Assembly (NCBI GenBank): GCA_963807005.1
Contig: CAWDZK010000001.1
Location: 434,001-498,000, forward strand
Source: CAWDZK01 sp963807005
GTDB taxonomy: Bacteria > Actinomycetota > Actinomycetes > JACCUZ01
Direction: 5' to 3'
DNA length: 64,000 bases
Part shown: piece after piece, positions 50,610 to 61,270 of the stretch
How the letters are laid out: each line of letters opens with the position of its first letter
Position numbering within the stretch: position 1 is the first letter of the stretch
The notes under the pieces: model-generated
Told to the model about the DNA's origin: nothing
Seen by the model: only the letters and a program-made list of their open reading frames with translations
Database searches by the model: none
Program-made: the position numbers and the translations under genes

Positions 50610-51994
50610 GGATGGGTCATGCGCAGCACGTCGAGCGCCTCGTCGAGCTGCTGCTCGGTGATCTCGCCGCGGTCGACGTACCCCAGCTCCAGCACCACCT
50701 GGCGGATGGTCTTGCGCTCGGCGAGAGACTGCTTCGCGATCTTCGCCGCCGCCTCGTAGCCGAGGTAGCGGTTGAGCGGCGTGACGACGGACGGCGACGA
50801 CTCGGCGTACTCGCGGCACCTCTCGACGTCGGCGGTGATGCCGTCGATGCAGCGGTCGGCGAGCAGCCGGGACGCGTTGGTGAGCAGCCGCACCGACTCG
50901 AGCACGTTGCGGGCCATCACCGGCATCATCACGTTGAGCTCGAAGCTGCCGGACGCGCCGGCGAAGGCGACGGCGGCGTCGTTGCCGATGACCTGGGCGC
51001 ACACCATCAGCGTCGCCTCGGGGACGACCGGGTTCACCTTGCCGGGCATGATCGAGGACCCCGGCTGCAGGTCGGGCAGGTGGATCTCGGCGAGACCGGT
51101 GCGCGGGCCCGATGACATCCAGCGGAGGTCGTTGCACACCTTGGTCAGGGAGACGGCGACCGTGCGCAGAACTCCGGAGAGCTCGACCAGTCCGTCGCGT
51201 GCACCCTGGGCCTCGAAGTGGTCGCGCGCCTCGGTCAGCGGCAGCTGCATGTCCTCGGCCAGCCGGTGGACCACCGCGTCGGCGAAGCCTGGCGGGGTGT
51301 TGATGCCGGTCCCGACGGCGGTGCCGCCCAGCGGCAGCTCGCCCACCCGGGGGAGCGTCCCCTCGAGCCGCTCCACCCCGCGGGCGACCTGGGCCGCGTA
51401 GCCGCCGAGCTCCTGCCCCAGGGTCACCGGAGTCGCGTCCATGAGGTGGGTGCGACCACTCTTCACGACGTCCGAGAGCTCGGCGGCCTTGCGGGACAAC
51501 GAGCCCGCCAGGTGGGTGAGCGCCGGGACCAGGTCGCGTACGACCGCCCGGGTCGCCGCGATGTGGATGGCGGACGGGAACACGTCGTTGGATGACTGTG
51601 ACGCGTTGACGTGGTCGTTGGGGTGCACGTCCCGGCCCAGGCGCCGGGTCGCGAGGGTGGCGATCACCTCGTTGGCGTTCATGTTGCTCGACGTGCCGGA
51701 GCCGGTCTGGAACACGTCGATCGGGAAGTGCGCGTCGTGGTCCCCACGGGCGACCTCGGCGGCCGCCTCGTGGATGGCGCCGGCCACGTCGTCGTCGAGG
51801 ACGCCCAGCCGGGCGTTGACGACCGCCGCGCAGCCCTTGATCGAAGCGAGGGCCCCGATCAGGGCCCGCTCGATCGGGGTCCCCGAGATCGGGAAGTTCT
51901 CGACGGCCCGTTGGGTCTGGGCGCGGTAGAGGGCGTCGCGGGGCACCCGCACCTCGCCCATCGAGTCGTGCTCGGTCCGGTACTCGTCGCTCAT
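50606..51994 (-). CDS. fumC: Class II fumarate hydratase
   Basis: 462-aa FumC-type fumarase, Fe-S-free, interconverting fumarate and malate in the TCA cycle. Signature GSSIMPGKVNP near residue 318, plus TGSGTSSNMNANEV near 97 and GRTHLMDATPVTLGQE near 185. ATG 51994. It occupies the fumarase slot of the mycobacterial gene order. A second, class I fumarase is encoded 4 kb away. Confidence 0.93.
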   Translation of the reverse strand: MSDEYRTEHDSMGEVRVPRDALYRAQTQRAVENFPISGTPIERALIGALASIKGCAAVVNARLGVLDDDVAGAIHEAAAEVARGDHDAHFPIDVFQTGSGTSSNMNANEVIATLATRRLGRDVHPNDHVNASQSSNDVFPSAIHIAATRAVVRDLVPALTHLAGSLSRKAAELSDVVKSGRTHLMDATPVTLGQELGGYAAQVARGVERLEGTLPRVGELPLGGTAVGTGINTPPGFADAVVHRLAEDMQLPLTEARDHFEAQGARDGLVELSGVLRTVAVSLTKVCNDLRWMSSGPRTGLAEIHLPDLQPGSSIMPGKVNPVVPEATLMVCAQVIGNDAAVAFAGASGSFELNVMMPVMARNVLESVRLLTNASRLLADRCIDGITADVERCREYAESSPSVVTPLNRYLGYEAAAKIAKQSLAERKTIRQVVLELGYVDRGEITEQQLDEALDVLRMTHP

Positions 51995-52218
51995 GGGACC
52001 CATCCTGTCCCAGGCGACCCGGACGACCCGGACCAGGCCGGGTCGGAACGGGGAGGGCGGACGGCCGCGGCCGTGCCTGCCGCGGCCGTCCACCGCTCGC
52101 ACCGCGGCGCCGCCTTCCCCCTGGCAAGCAGCGCGGCCGCGAGCGGCCGGGATCCCCCGGACCGGAGCCGCGGGACCACCGTGATGCCCCCGTGGTCCCC
52201 GTCCCGCGGGTCTCCGGA

Positions 52219-52284
52219 CCCGACCCCCCGTCCCTGTGATCCCCCTGCGATCCCCGTGGTCCCCCGTGATCCCCCCTGATCCCC
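52219..52284 (-). repeat. Iterated G-run array (potential G-quadruplex)
   Basis: On the minus strand there are eight runs of three to six G with loops of two to six nt, built from near repeats of GGGGATCAC. This exceeds the usual G-quadruplex criterion. It lies 225 nt upstream of fumC on its non-template strand, and C-rich on the LuxR side. Confidence 0.7.
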
Positions 52285-52336
52285 GTGGCAGTTCACTCTG
52301 TCGGCCCGGTCGGGCCGGGCGCATGGGGCGTACCAC

Positions 52337-52363
52337 CTCAGATCCTGACCTGAGCTACCTCAG
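52337..52363. promoter_or_regulatory. Clustered CTCAG/CTGAG inverted repeats
   Basis: CTCAG (52337), CTGAG (52350) and CTCAG (52359) alternate over 27 nt, giving two overlapping inverted repeats about 60 nt before the GTG of the LuxR-type regulator. A possible autoregulatory site. Confidence 0.4.
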
Positions 52364-52418
52364 ACATATCGGCGGCTTTCCGTTGACGCGACGCCCGGCA
52401 GGCGGGGACGGTGGGCGG

Positions 52419-55337
52419 GTGCCACGCCGCCGGGCTTTCGTCGGGCGCGACGACGAGCTCGCCGCCGTGCTGGGGGTGGTCGGCGCCGCGGCCGACGAGC
52501 AGCCCGGACTGGTGCTGGTCCGCGGGGAGGCGGGTGCGGGCAAGACCCGGCTGCTCGACGAGGTTCTCGCCCGGCTGCCGAGCCGGGCACTGGTCTGCCG
52601 CGGGACCGGGGTCGGCTTCCTCGGCGGCCGGATCCCGTACGCGCCGCTCGTCGCCGCACTTCGCTCCCTGCTCGCGCGGGTTCCCCGGGCGGAGGTCCCC
52701 CGGATCGTCGGTACCGACAGGGCCGACCTGGGGCTGCTGCTGCCCGAGCTCGGGGCCGCCCACCGCGGTCCTTCAGACCAGGCCCGGTTGGTCGCCGCGG
52801 TCTCGACGCTGGTGGACCGCGCCGCCGAGCTGCAGCCCGTCGTGCTCGTCCTCGACGACCTGCACTACGCGGACGTCGCCACCCTCGAGGTGCTCGCCTA
52901 CCTGTGCGCCGGCCTGGACCGGCAACGGCTGGCCGTCGTCGTCGCCTTCCGCCCCGACGAGGTCGACGACGTCCTGGGGGAGTGGCTGCAGGAGGTCCGC
53001 CGGTTCCCGCATGCCGTGGACGTCGTGCTGGGACCGATGACCCTGGCCGAGATCCGGACCCAGCTCACCGACCTGCTCGGCGACGGGGACGACCGGCTGG
53101 GCGAGTCGCTGGTGGCCCGGATCCATGCCCGGGCCGGGGGGAACCCCTACGCAGCCGAGGCGCTGATGCGCGCCGCGCTCGCCGGAGACGAGGCCACCCT
53201 GCCGGCCAGCCTCCGCGAGGTGCTGGTGCGACGGACCCGGGCGTGCAGCGCACTGGCCGGGCAGCTGGTGCGGGCGGTGGCAGCGGCGGGCGACCGGATG
53301 CCCGCTGCCCTGCTCGAGCAGGTGGTGGACGCCCCGAGCAGCGCGGCGCTCGATACCGCCGTGGCCGAGGCAGCCCGCGCCCACCTCCTCGTCGTCGAGT
53401 CCGACGGCAGCCTGTCGCTGCGGCACGCACTGCTGGCCGAGGCGCTGTACGCCGACCTCCTTCCGGGCGAGCGTCGCGGTCTGCACCGGCGTCTCGTCGA
53501 GGTGCTGGAGCCGTCGCCGGACGTCCGGCCAGGAGTGGTCGCCGAGCACGCCGACCGGGCCGGTGACCCCCGGCGCGCCCTGCTGTGGTCGTTCCGGGCC
53601 GCCGAAGCCGCAGAGAGCGTCCATGCCTACGACGAGGCGCACCGTCAGTACGAGCGGGTCCGCCGCCTGTGGCCCTCGGTGCCCGACGCCGAGGCGCTGC
53701 TCGGGTCCGACGCGGTCACCGTGTTCTCGCAGGCGGCCTCGATCGCGGCGATGTGCGACCACGACGTCGACGCCGTCCAGATCATCGAGCGGGTGCGGTC
53801 CTGGCTGCAGGCCGACCCCGAGGTGGACCCGGTGCGCCTCGGCGTGCTCGAGGCGAAGTACGCCCGTTTCCTGCTCGAGAACGGCCGCACCGACGCGGCC
53901 CTCGTGGCGGCCCGCCGGGCGGTCGACCTGGTCCCGAGCGACCCGCCGAGCCCGGAGCGCGGCATCGTGGTCTCCGGTCTCGTGCACGTCCTGGACTGGG
54001 CGGGCGGCGGCGCCGACTGGGAGCCGCTGGCCGACGAGGCGGTCGACGTGGCCCGTCGTACCGGCGACCGCGCGGCGCTGGCCCGGGCGCTGGTGATCCG
54101 GACGACGGTTCGGCCGGGCGCCCCCACCCTGGTGGCCGACTCCCGGGAGGCAGTTGCCCTCGCGCTCACCGACGGTGACCCGGAGCTGGTCGGGCAGACC
54201 TTCAGCAACCTCGTGGACAGCCTCCAGTGCGCCGGATTCGGCCGTGAGGGTGTCGAGGCGGCTGCGGCGGGGGTGTCCGCCGTGAGCGACCGCGGACTGG
54301 GTATCCGGTACGGCTCGTGGCTCAGCTCGCAGGGTGCGGAGCTGTGTCTCGCCTGCGGCTGGTGGGACGAGGCCGAGGCGTTCGTCGCCGCCGCCCTGAC
54401 CCACACCCGGCACGTGCAGGGCGCGAACCGCGACTACGCCCTCGTGATGCGGGCCAGGCTGGCCTCCTTGCGCGGCGACTGGGAGCGGGCCCAGTCGGAC
54501 CTCGGCACGCTCGGCGAGCTGCCGGCCGTGCTCGCGCAGCTGCGGTGCGAGGCTGTGGCCGAAACCGCCATCTGGCGCGGTGAGGCTGACCTGGCGCTGA
54601 CCACGGTCACCGAGCACACCGCGACGTCGACCGCCCGGCTGCTCGCGCTGTCCGCCCCGCTGGCCTGGCTCGGGTCGCGGGCACTGGCCGACCTGGGCGA
54701 GGACCGCCGCCGGACCGGTTCGGGTGACCCGGGCGGGACCGGCTGGGCGGACACCGCGACCGTCGTGGACGAGCTCGTCGACCGGGCCTGCGGCCGGGAC
54801 GCGCTGCCCGGCGCGCGGCCGGCACAGCTACGGGTGCTCTGCCTCGCCGAGCGCTCCAGGTACACCGACGGGCCGGTGGTCGCCCCATGGTTCGCCGCCG
54901 TCAGTGCCCTGCTCACCGCCGAACGGCCCTACCTGCTGGCCTACGCGCGCTGGCGGCTGGCGCAGGCGATGATCGCCGGCCGGGACCTCGGCGCGGCGGC
55001 AGAGAGCCTGCGGCAGGCCCACGCCGAGGCGCGCCGGCTCGGGGCCGCCCCGCTGGTCGAGCAGATCGAGGCGATGGCGCGACGGACCCGGATCGACCTC
55101 CGGCCTCCGCAACGGTTGGCCTCCGGACCGGTGGACGGGGTCGGTGCCGCGCTGACCGCGCGGGAGCGCGAGATCCTCGGCCACCTCGCCGCCGGCCGCA
55201 CCAACGGTGAGATCGGCAAGGCCCTGGTGATCAGCACGAAGACGGCGAGCGTGCACGTCTCCAACATCCTGCGCAAGCTCCAGGTCGAGACCCGCTACCA
55301 GGCGGCCGAGATCGCGGACCGCTACCTGGTGCGCTGA
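52419..55337 (+). CDS. LuxR-family regulator with AAA ATPase (LAL-like)
   Basis: 972-aa regulator. Residues 1-170 are an AAA/NACHT-like ATPase with Walker A GEAGAGKTRLL (about 35) and VVLVLDDLHYAD (Walker B, about 145). A long tetratricopeptide-like helical middle (about 370-880) follows, and a C-terminal LuxR helix-turn-helix (LTAREREILGHLAAGRTNGEI) fills the last 60 residues. Similar to large ATP-binding LuxR regulators that sense inducers. No obvious target operon adjoins. The start was placed at GTG 52419 because upstream sequence looks like promoter. Confidence 0.87.
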   Translation: MPRRRAFVGRDDELAAVLGVVGAAADEQPGLVLVRGEAGAGKTRLLDEVLARLPSRALVCRGTGVGFLGGRIPYAPLVAALRSLLARVPRAEVPRIVGTDRADLGLLLPELGAAHRGPSDQARLVAAVSTLVDRAAELQPVVLVLDDLHYADVATLEVLAYLCAGLDRQRLAVVVAFRPDEVDDVLGEWLQEVRRFPHAVDVVLGPMTLAEIRTQLTDLLGDGDDRLGESLVARIHARAGGNPYAAEALMRAALAGDEATLPASLREVLVRRTRACSALAGQLVRAVAAAGDRMPAALLEQVVDAPSSAALDTAVAEAARAHLLVVESDGSLSLRHALLAEALYADLLPGERRGLHRRLVEVLEPSPDVRPGVVAEHADRAGDPRRALLWSFRAAEAAESVHAYDEAHRQYERVRRLWPSVPDAEALLGSDAVTVFSQAASIAAMCDHDVDAVQIIERVRSWLQADPEVDPVRLGVLEAKYARFLLENGRTDAALVAARRAVDLVPSDPPSPERGIVVSGLVHVLDWAGGGADWEPLADEAVDVARRTGDRAALARALVIRTTVRPGAPTLVADSREAVALALTDGDPELVGQTFSNLVDSLQCAGFGREGVEAAAAGVSAVSDRGLGIRYGSWLSSQGAELCLACGWWDEAEAFVAAALTHTRHVQGANRDYALVMRARLASLRGDWERAQSDLGTLGELPAVLAQLRCEAVAETAIWRGEADLALTTVTEHTATSTARLLALSAPLAWLGSRALADLGEDRRRTGSGDPGGTGWADTATVVDELVDRACGRDALPGARPAQLRVLCLAERSRYTDGPVVAPWFAAVSALLTAERPYLLAYARWRLAQAMIAGRDLGAAAESLRQAHAEARRLGAAPLVEQIEAMARRTRIDLRPPQRLASGPVDGVGAALTAREREILGHLAAGRTNGEIGKALVISTKTASVHVSNILRKLQVETRYQAAEIADRYLVR

Positions 55338-55978
55338 TGCTCGCAGGTGGTGAAGTCGTAGCCGCCGCGGTCGGGGAGCACGGTGAGCTCCTGGTGCAGC
55401 GGCGTCTCGAACCGTCCGATCAGCTCGACGGCCACGGTGACGGGGTACGGCGCCGGGCACTCGGCAGGGAGCGCGAAACGCAGCGACACCGGGACCCGCT
55501 GCCCGGGCTCGAGGACCAGGCTCGTTCCGCGCTCCACCCGGGTGCCGCAGACCACGTCGGCCGGCAACCGGGTCTCTGCCGGCTCCCGTCCACCGATGGG
55601 CAACGACCCGGACGCCGAGACCACCGTCACCCGGCTGACGCTCTGGTTCACGAGGGCGAACTGCACCGTGAGGGTGCGCCGCACGGTGGTCGCGCACGGC
55701 CGGCCGTCGATGTCGAGCGGACCTGCCGCAAGCGGCAGGCCGACGCGGCTCTGCGACCCGGGGCCAGGGACGGGGGAGAACAGGTCGGCCCGCGATGACG
55801 CGCTCGACGTGGGGGCGGCACCGTCCATGGCCGCCGGGTCCGGCCCGGGCCGGGATGCGAGGAACCCGACCGTGGCCAACGCGACCAGACCGGCCAGGAC
55901 GCTGACCACGCGCGGCAACCTGACCGGCTCCCGGGTGGCGCCGCCGGACAGCTCGTCCTGCTCCGGGTCGACCGCCAC
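55322..55978 (-). CDS. Hypothetical membrane-anchored protein
   Basis: 218-aa protein. One membrane segment near the N-terminus (VVSVLAGLVALATVGFLAS, about 24-42) and an extracytoplasmic beta-rich domain with three Cys (GRPCATTV, DVVCGTR, ALPAECPAP) and a fourth in FTTCEH at the end. The Cys could form two disulfides. Not recognised. It overlaps the LuxR gene tail to tail by 16 nt and is followed 9 nt before by the class I fumarase on the same strand. Confidence 0.65.
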   Translation of the reverse strand: MAVDPEQDELSGGATREPVRLPRVVSVLAGLVALATVGFLASRPGPDPAAMDGAAPTSSASSRADLFSPVPGPGSQSRVGLPLAAGPLDIDGRPCATTVRRTLTVQFALVNQSVSRVTVVSASGSLPIGGREPAETRLPADVVCGTRVERGTSLVLEPGQRVPVSLRFALPAECPAPYPVTVAVELIGRFETPLHQELTVLPDRGGYDFTTCEHQRTR

Positions 55979-55987
55979 GGGGATCCG

Positions 55988-57682
<1,695 letters not shown>

Positions 57683-57890
57683 CGGTGCGGGTCCTCGCAG
57701 GGTGTCGACGTCGACATCGGGCGGCCTTGAGCGTCCTCCAGGGTATTCCGGCCGGCGCGCCGGTCCGCGCGGCCGGGTCTCGTCCAGGTCACAGTGCCTT
57801 TCGGCCCGTTCCCGGCCGACCAGGGCTGACGTAGCGTGCGGACATGGACACCCGGCTGCAGGACGCCACGGGCTGACGGCAGTGGCCGGG

Positions 57891-58814
57891 ATGCGTGCGC
57901 ACGATGACGTTGTACGCCGGGGGCCCCGAGCAGCCGCGGTCACCGCACTCGCGCTCGGTCTGGCCGTGTCGGCCGCTGGTTGCGCCCTGGTGGCGCAGGA
58001 GGACAGCAGCACCGTCACTGCTCCCGACGAGTCGGTGGCGGCACCGATGTCGACGGCGTCGGTCACGGTCGGCGGCCGGGCGACGGCCGCCCGGTGCGTG
58101 GGGAGCGAGAAGGACCCCTCGGTGCTGCTGGTGTCCGGCTACGACACCGAGCTGTCGGAGTCCTGGGACGCGGTGCAGCCGGACATCGGCGCGTTCGCCC
58201 GGGTCTGCGCCTATGACCGGTGGGGTGTCGGCACCAGTGACGATCCGCCGAAGAGGCAGACGGTGGCCGACCTGGCCGACCAGCTGGACGAGGTGATCGA
58301 CACGCTGGACCTGACCCGACCGGTGGTGCTTGTCGCCCACAGCCTCGGCGGGGTGATCGCGGCCACCTGGGCCGAGGAGCACCAGCAGGACCTGGCCGGG
58401 TTGGTGTTCGTGGACGCGACCCCGCCGTCCTTCATCGCGGCGGCGCTGGAGATCCTGCCCACGAAACCGGCTGCCCCCGGCGGCGAGCTGCGCGCGGGGC
58501 TCGCCGATCTGCTCTCACCACGGGCGAACGCCGAGAACCTCGCGGGGCGGACCGCCTTCGACCCGCCTGCCTCGTTCAGCCCGCTCGGCTCGCAGCCGGT
58601 GCTCGTCCTCGCCCACAGCATCAGCGAGTGGGGGGACCTGCGCCCCAGCGACGCGGCGGCGCTGGACTCGGCCTGGACCGGTGGGCAACAGGCCTGGGTG
58701 GCGCTGTCCGGCACCGCCCGGCTGCAGATCGTCGACCTGGCCGGGCACTTCATCCAGAACGACCAGCCGACGGTCGTGGTGGACGCTGTCCGTGAGGTGG
58801 TCGCTGCTCCCTGA
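57891..58814 (+). CDS. Lipoprotein alpha/beta hydrolase
   Basis: 307-aa exported lipoprotein: the N-terminus has twin Arg (VVRRGPRAAAVTALALGLAVS) and a lipobox-like SAAGC (Cys about 29). The alpha/beta hydrolase part has the nucleophile VAHSLGGVIAATW (about 145) and the final His in LAGHFIQNDQP. YDRWGVGTSDDP is the HGxG-like strand. ATG 57891; GTG 57882 is possible. Substrate unknown. Confidence 0.78.
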   Translation: MRAHDDVVRRGPRAAAVTALALGLAVSAAGCALVAQEDSSTVTAPDESVAAPMSTASVTVGGRATAARCVGSEKDPSVLLVSGYDTELSESWDAVQPDIGAFARVCAYDRWGVGTSDDPPKRQTVADLADQLDEVIDTLDLTRPVVLVAHSLGGVIAATWAEEHQQDLAGLVFVDATPPSFIAAALEILPTKPAAPGGELRAGLADLLSPRANAENLAGRTAFDPPASFSPLGSQPVLVLAHSISEWGDLRPSDAAALDSAWTGGQQAWVALSGTARLQIVDLAGHFIQNDQPTVVVDAVREVVAAP

Positions 58815-58833
58815 CGCCGCCGCCGGAGTCGCG

Positions 58834-59886
58834 TCAGGAGGTCCCGTCGAAGTCCACCGCGGAGTACGCGCGCAGCTTGTCCAGCCGGTGCTCGCTCTCG
58901 ACCAGCCGGATCGTGCCGCTCCGGGACCGCATCACGATCGAGGCGGTGCGGACGGTGCCGGACCCGCCGTACCGGACGCCCTTGAGCATCTCGCCGTCGG
59001 TGATGCCGGTCGCGACGAAGAAGACGTCCTCGCCGCGGACCAGCTCGTCGGTGACCAGGACCCGGTCGAGGTCGTGACCGGCGTCGAGCGCCTTCTGCCG
59101 TTCGTCGTCGTCCTGCGGCCAGAGCTTGCCCTGGATCACGCCGCCGAGCGTCTTGATCGCACAGGCGGCGATGATGCCCTCGGGCGTCCCGCCGATGCCG
59201 ACGAGCAGGTCGAGGCCGGTGCCCTCCCGGGCGGCCATGATGGCGCCCGCGACGTCGCCGTCGGTGATGAACTTGATCCGTGCCCCGGTCGACCGGATCT
59301 CGTCGACCAGCCGGGCGTGCCGCGGCCGGTCGAGGATCACGACGGTGACGTCGGACGGCGACTCCCGCTTGGCCTTCGCGACCCGTCGGACGTTCTCGGC
59401 GACCGGGAGCCGGATGTCGACGACGTCGGCGGCCTCCGGCCCGGTGGCGAGCTTCTCCATGTAGAACACGGCCGAGGGGTCGAACATCGAGCCGCGCGGC
59501 GAGACCGCGAGCACCGAGAGCGCGTTGCCCATGCCCAGCGCGGTGAGCCTCGTGCCGTCGATGGGGTCCACGGCGACGTCGCACTCGGGCCCGCGCCCGT
59601 CGCCGACGCGTTCGCCGTTGAACAGCATCGGGGCCTCGTCCTTCTCGCCCTCCCCGATGACGACCACGCCGTTCATGCTCACCGTGTGGATCAGCTGCCG
59701 CATCGCGTTGACGGCCGCGGCGTCCGCGCCGTTTTTGTCGCCGCGCCCCACCCAACGGCCAGCGGCCATCGCGGCCGCCTCGGTGACCCGGACCAGCTCG
59801 AGCGCGAGGTTGCGGTCCGGTGCCTCGACCGCGGGCGCCAGCGGGTCCTCTGAAGCGGCAGTGGTCCGGTCCGGCGTCTCGGTCAT
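58834..59886 (-). CDS. glpX: Fructose-1,6-bisphosphatase, class II
   Basis: 350-aa GlpX enzyme, the main gluconeogenic FBPase of actinobacteria. Metal and substrate motifs: GEGEKDEAPM (about 80), VDPIDGTRLTALG (about 108), TDGDVAGAI and GIGGTPEGIIAA. ATG 59886 has GAGGGAG. Its neighbours (fumarase, DUF4245, xseB) match the conserved order in mycobacteria. Confidence 0.94.
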   Translation of the reverse strand: MTETPDRTTAASEDPLAPAVEAPDRNLALELVRVTEAAAMAAGRWVGRGDKNGADAAAVNAMRQLIHTVSMNGVVVIGEGEKDEAPMLFNGERVGDGRGPECDVAVDPIDGTRLTALGMGNALSVLAVSPRGSMFDPSAVFYMEKLATGPEAADVVDIRLPVAENVRRVAKAKRESPSDVTVVILDRPRHARLVDEIRSTGARIKFITDGDVAGAIMAAREGTGLDLLVGIGGTPEGIIAACAIKTLGGVIQGKLWPQDDDERQKALDAGHDLDRVLVTDELVRGEDVFFVATGITDGEMLKGVRYGGSGTVRTASIVMRSRSGTIRLVESEHRLDKLRAYSAVDFDGTS

Positions 59887-59994
59887 AGGTGGCGCACTCC
59901 CTCGTCGGTGGTCCGGTCGATCGTAGTCAGGCCCGGTCCGCGGAGGTGCGGCCGGGGAGTCCCGCACCTGGCCCTCGCCGATGGGGTGTTCATG

Positions 59995-60045
59995 GCGCAG
60001 ATGCGGTTTGCTTCCCGCTTCCGCGAGCCGCAGATGCGGTACTAG
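59995..60045 (+). promoter_or_regulatory. Paired palindromes in the mod operon promoter
   Basis: CGCAGATGCG (59996-60005) and CCGCAGATGCGG (60028-60039) are two copies of one palindrome, centred 33 nt apart (about three helix turns). The second abuts a TACTAG -10 box (60040-60045), 11 nt before the ATG of the HTH-TOBE regulator. This suggests cooperative autorepression of the operon. Confidence 0.65.
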
Positions 60046-60056
60046 AGTCGGACGTC

Positions 60057-60461
60057 ATGAGCGTGCTGAGGATCGCCGAAGCAGCCGACCTGCTCGGTGT
60101 CAGCGAGGACACCGTGCGGCGCTGGGCCGAGGCCGGCCGGCTGGTGACCACCCGGCTGCCCTCCGGCCGGCAGGGTGTCGAGGGCCGGGTGCTGGCCGAG
60201 GCCGTGCGGCGACTCGCCGATCCCGCCGACCCGGGGCCGGTCGTCGCGCAGTCCGCGCGCAACCGCTTCCGCGGGATCGTCACCAAGGTCACCCGGGACG
60301 GCGTCATGGCCCAGGTCGAGATCCAGGCCGGCCCGCACCGGGTGGTGTCGTTGATGAGTCGCGAGGCGGCCGACGAGCTCGGTCTGGAGCCGGGCGTCGT
60401 CGCCGTCGCCGCGGTCAAGTCCACCAACGTCGTCGTGGAGATTCCCGGGGGGCCGGGGTGA
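60057..60461 (+). CDS. HTH-TOBE molybdate-type regulator
   Basis: 134-aa protein. Residues 1-55 are a MerR/excisionase-type helix-turn-helix (LRIAEAADLLGVSEDTVRRWAEAGRL). Residues 68-132 are a TOBE/Mop molybdate-binding domain (ARNRFRGIVTKVTRDGVMAQVEIQ, then ADELGLEPG). It is the ModE-like regulator or molybdate sensor of the following modABC. It overlaps modA (GTGA). Confidence 0.9.
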   Translation: MSVLRIAEAADLLGVSEDTVRRWAEAGRLVTTRLPSGRQGVEGRVLAEAVRRLADPADPGPVVAQSARNRFRGIVTKVTRDGVMAQVEIQAGPHRVVSLMSREAADELGLEPGVVAVAAVKSTNVVVEIPGGPG

Positions 60462-61270
60462 CGCAGCGTCGGCGACCCGCGGCGGCCGCGGCGGCCGCGG
60501 CCGGGCTGTCCGGTCTGCTTGTGCTCGCAGGGTGCGGCGGCTCGACCGCGGCGGGCGGGTCCTCGCCGGGGCCGTCGGGCTCCGGCGAGCGGGTCACCGG
60601 GAGCATCGTGGTCCTGGCAGCCTCCTCGCTCACCGAGTCGTTCCGGAGCCTGGGCAAGGAGTTCGAGTCGCAGCACCCGGGCGCCCGGGTCAGCTTCAGC
60701 TTCGCCGCCAGCTCGGAGCTGGCGACCCAGATCGCGAACGGCGCCCCCGCGGACGTGTTCGCCTCGGCCAGCACCGCGACCATGCAGCAGGTCGCCGATG
60801 CCGGCGACCTGTCAGCTGCCCCGAAGGTGTTCGCGCGCAACACCCTCGAGATCGCCGTGCCCGCAGGCAACCCGGCGGGGGTCACCGGGCTGGCCGACTT
60901 CGCCCGGCCGGCGTTGACGATCGCGCTCTGCGCACCCGAGGTCCCGTGCGGCGCCGCGGCGAGCGCGGTGTTCGCTGCCGCGGGCATCACGCCGCGCCCG
61001 GACACGCTGGAGGCGGACGTCAAGGCCACCCTCGCCAAGGTGACGCTGGGCGAGGTGGACGCCGCGCTCGTCTACCGGACCGACGTCCGGGCCGCCGGCG
61101 CCAGGGTCGAGGGCATCGACGTCCCCGAGGCGGCGGACGCAGAGAACGACTACCCGATCGCGGTGCTCGCGGGGAGCGGGAACGCTGCGACCGCGCGAGC
61201 CTTCGTCGACCTGGTGCTGTCGAGCGAGGGCGCGTCGGTGCTGGCCGCCGACGGGTTCGCCCTCCCGTGA
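60458..61270 (+). CDS. modA: Molybdate ABC transporter substrate-binding lipoprotein
   Basis: 270-aa lipoprotein. The signal peptide ends in LLVLAGC (lipobox, Cys about 23). The binding domain starts with VVLAASSLTESF, the oxyanion-binding Ser pair, and continues with FAASSELATQI and NGAPADVFASA, both ModA hallmarks. It binds molybdate or tungstate outside the cell. Overlaps modB (GTGA). Confidence 0.92.
   Translation: MTQRRRPAAAAAAAAGLSGLLVLAGCGGSTAAGGSSPGPSGSGERVTGSIVVLAASSLTESFRSLGKEFESQHPGARVSFSFAASSELATQIANGAPADVFASASTATMQQVADAGDLSAAPKVFARNTLEIAVPAGNPAGVTGLADFARPALTIALCAPEVPCGAAASAVFAAAGITPRPDTLEADVKATLAKVTLGEVDAALVYRTDVRAAGARVEGIDVPEAADAENDYPIAVLAGSGNAATARAFVDLVLSSEGASVLAADGFALP

Larger units (their letters stand above)
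51995..52418. other. 424-nt region between fumC and the LuxR-type gene
   Basis: No gene is supported. It contains the G-run array at 52219-52284 and an inverted-repeat cluster at 52337-52363. An in-frame ATG at 52323 could extend the downstream regulator by 32 residues (MGRTTSDPDLSYLRH...), but that extension overlaps the repeats and looks non-conserved. Confidence 0.5.

Noticed and set aside
52365..52395. CCGCCGATAT on the minus strand near the LuxR-type gene as a third FliA promoter
   Set aside because: The only TCAA element lies 9 nt away, too close for the 15-17 nt spacing of this promoter class.
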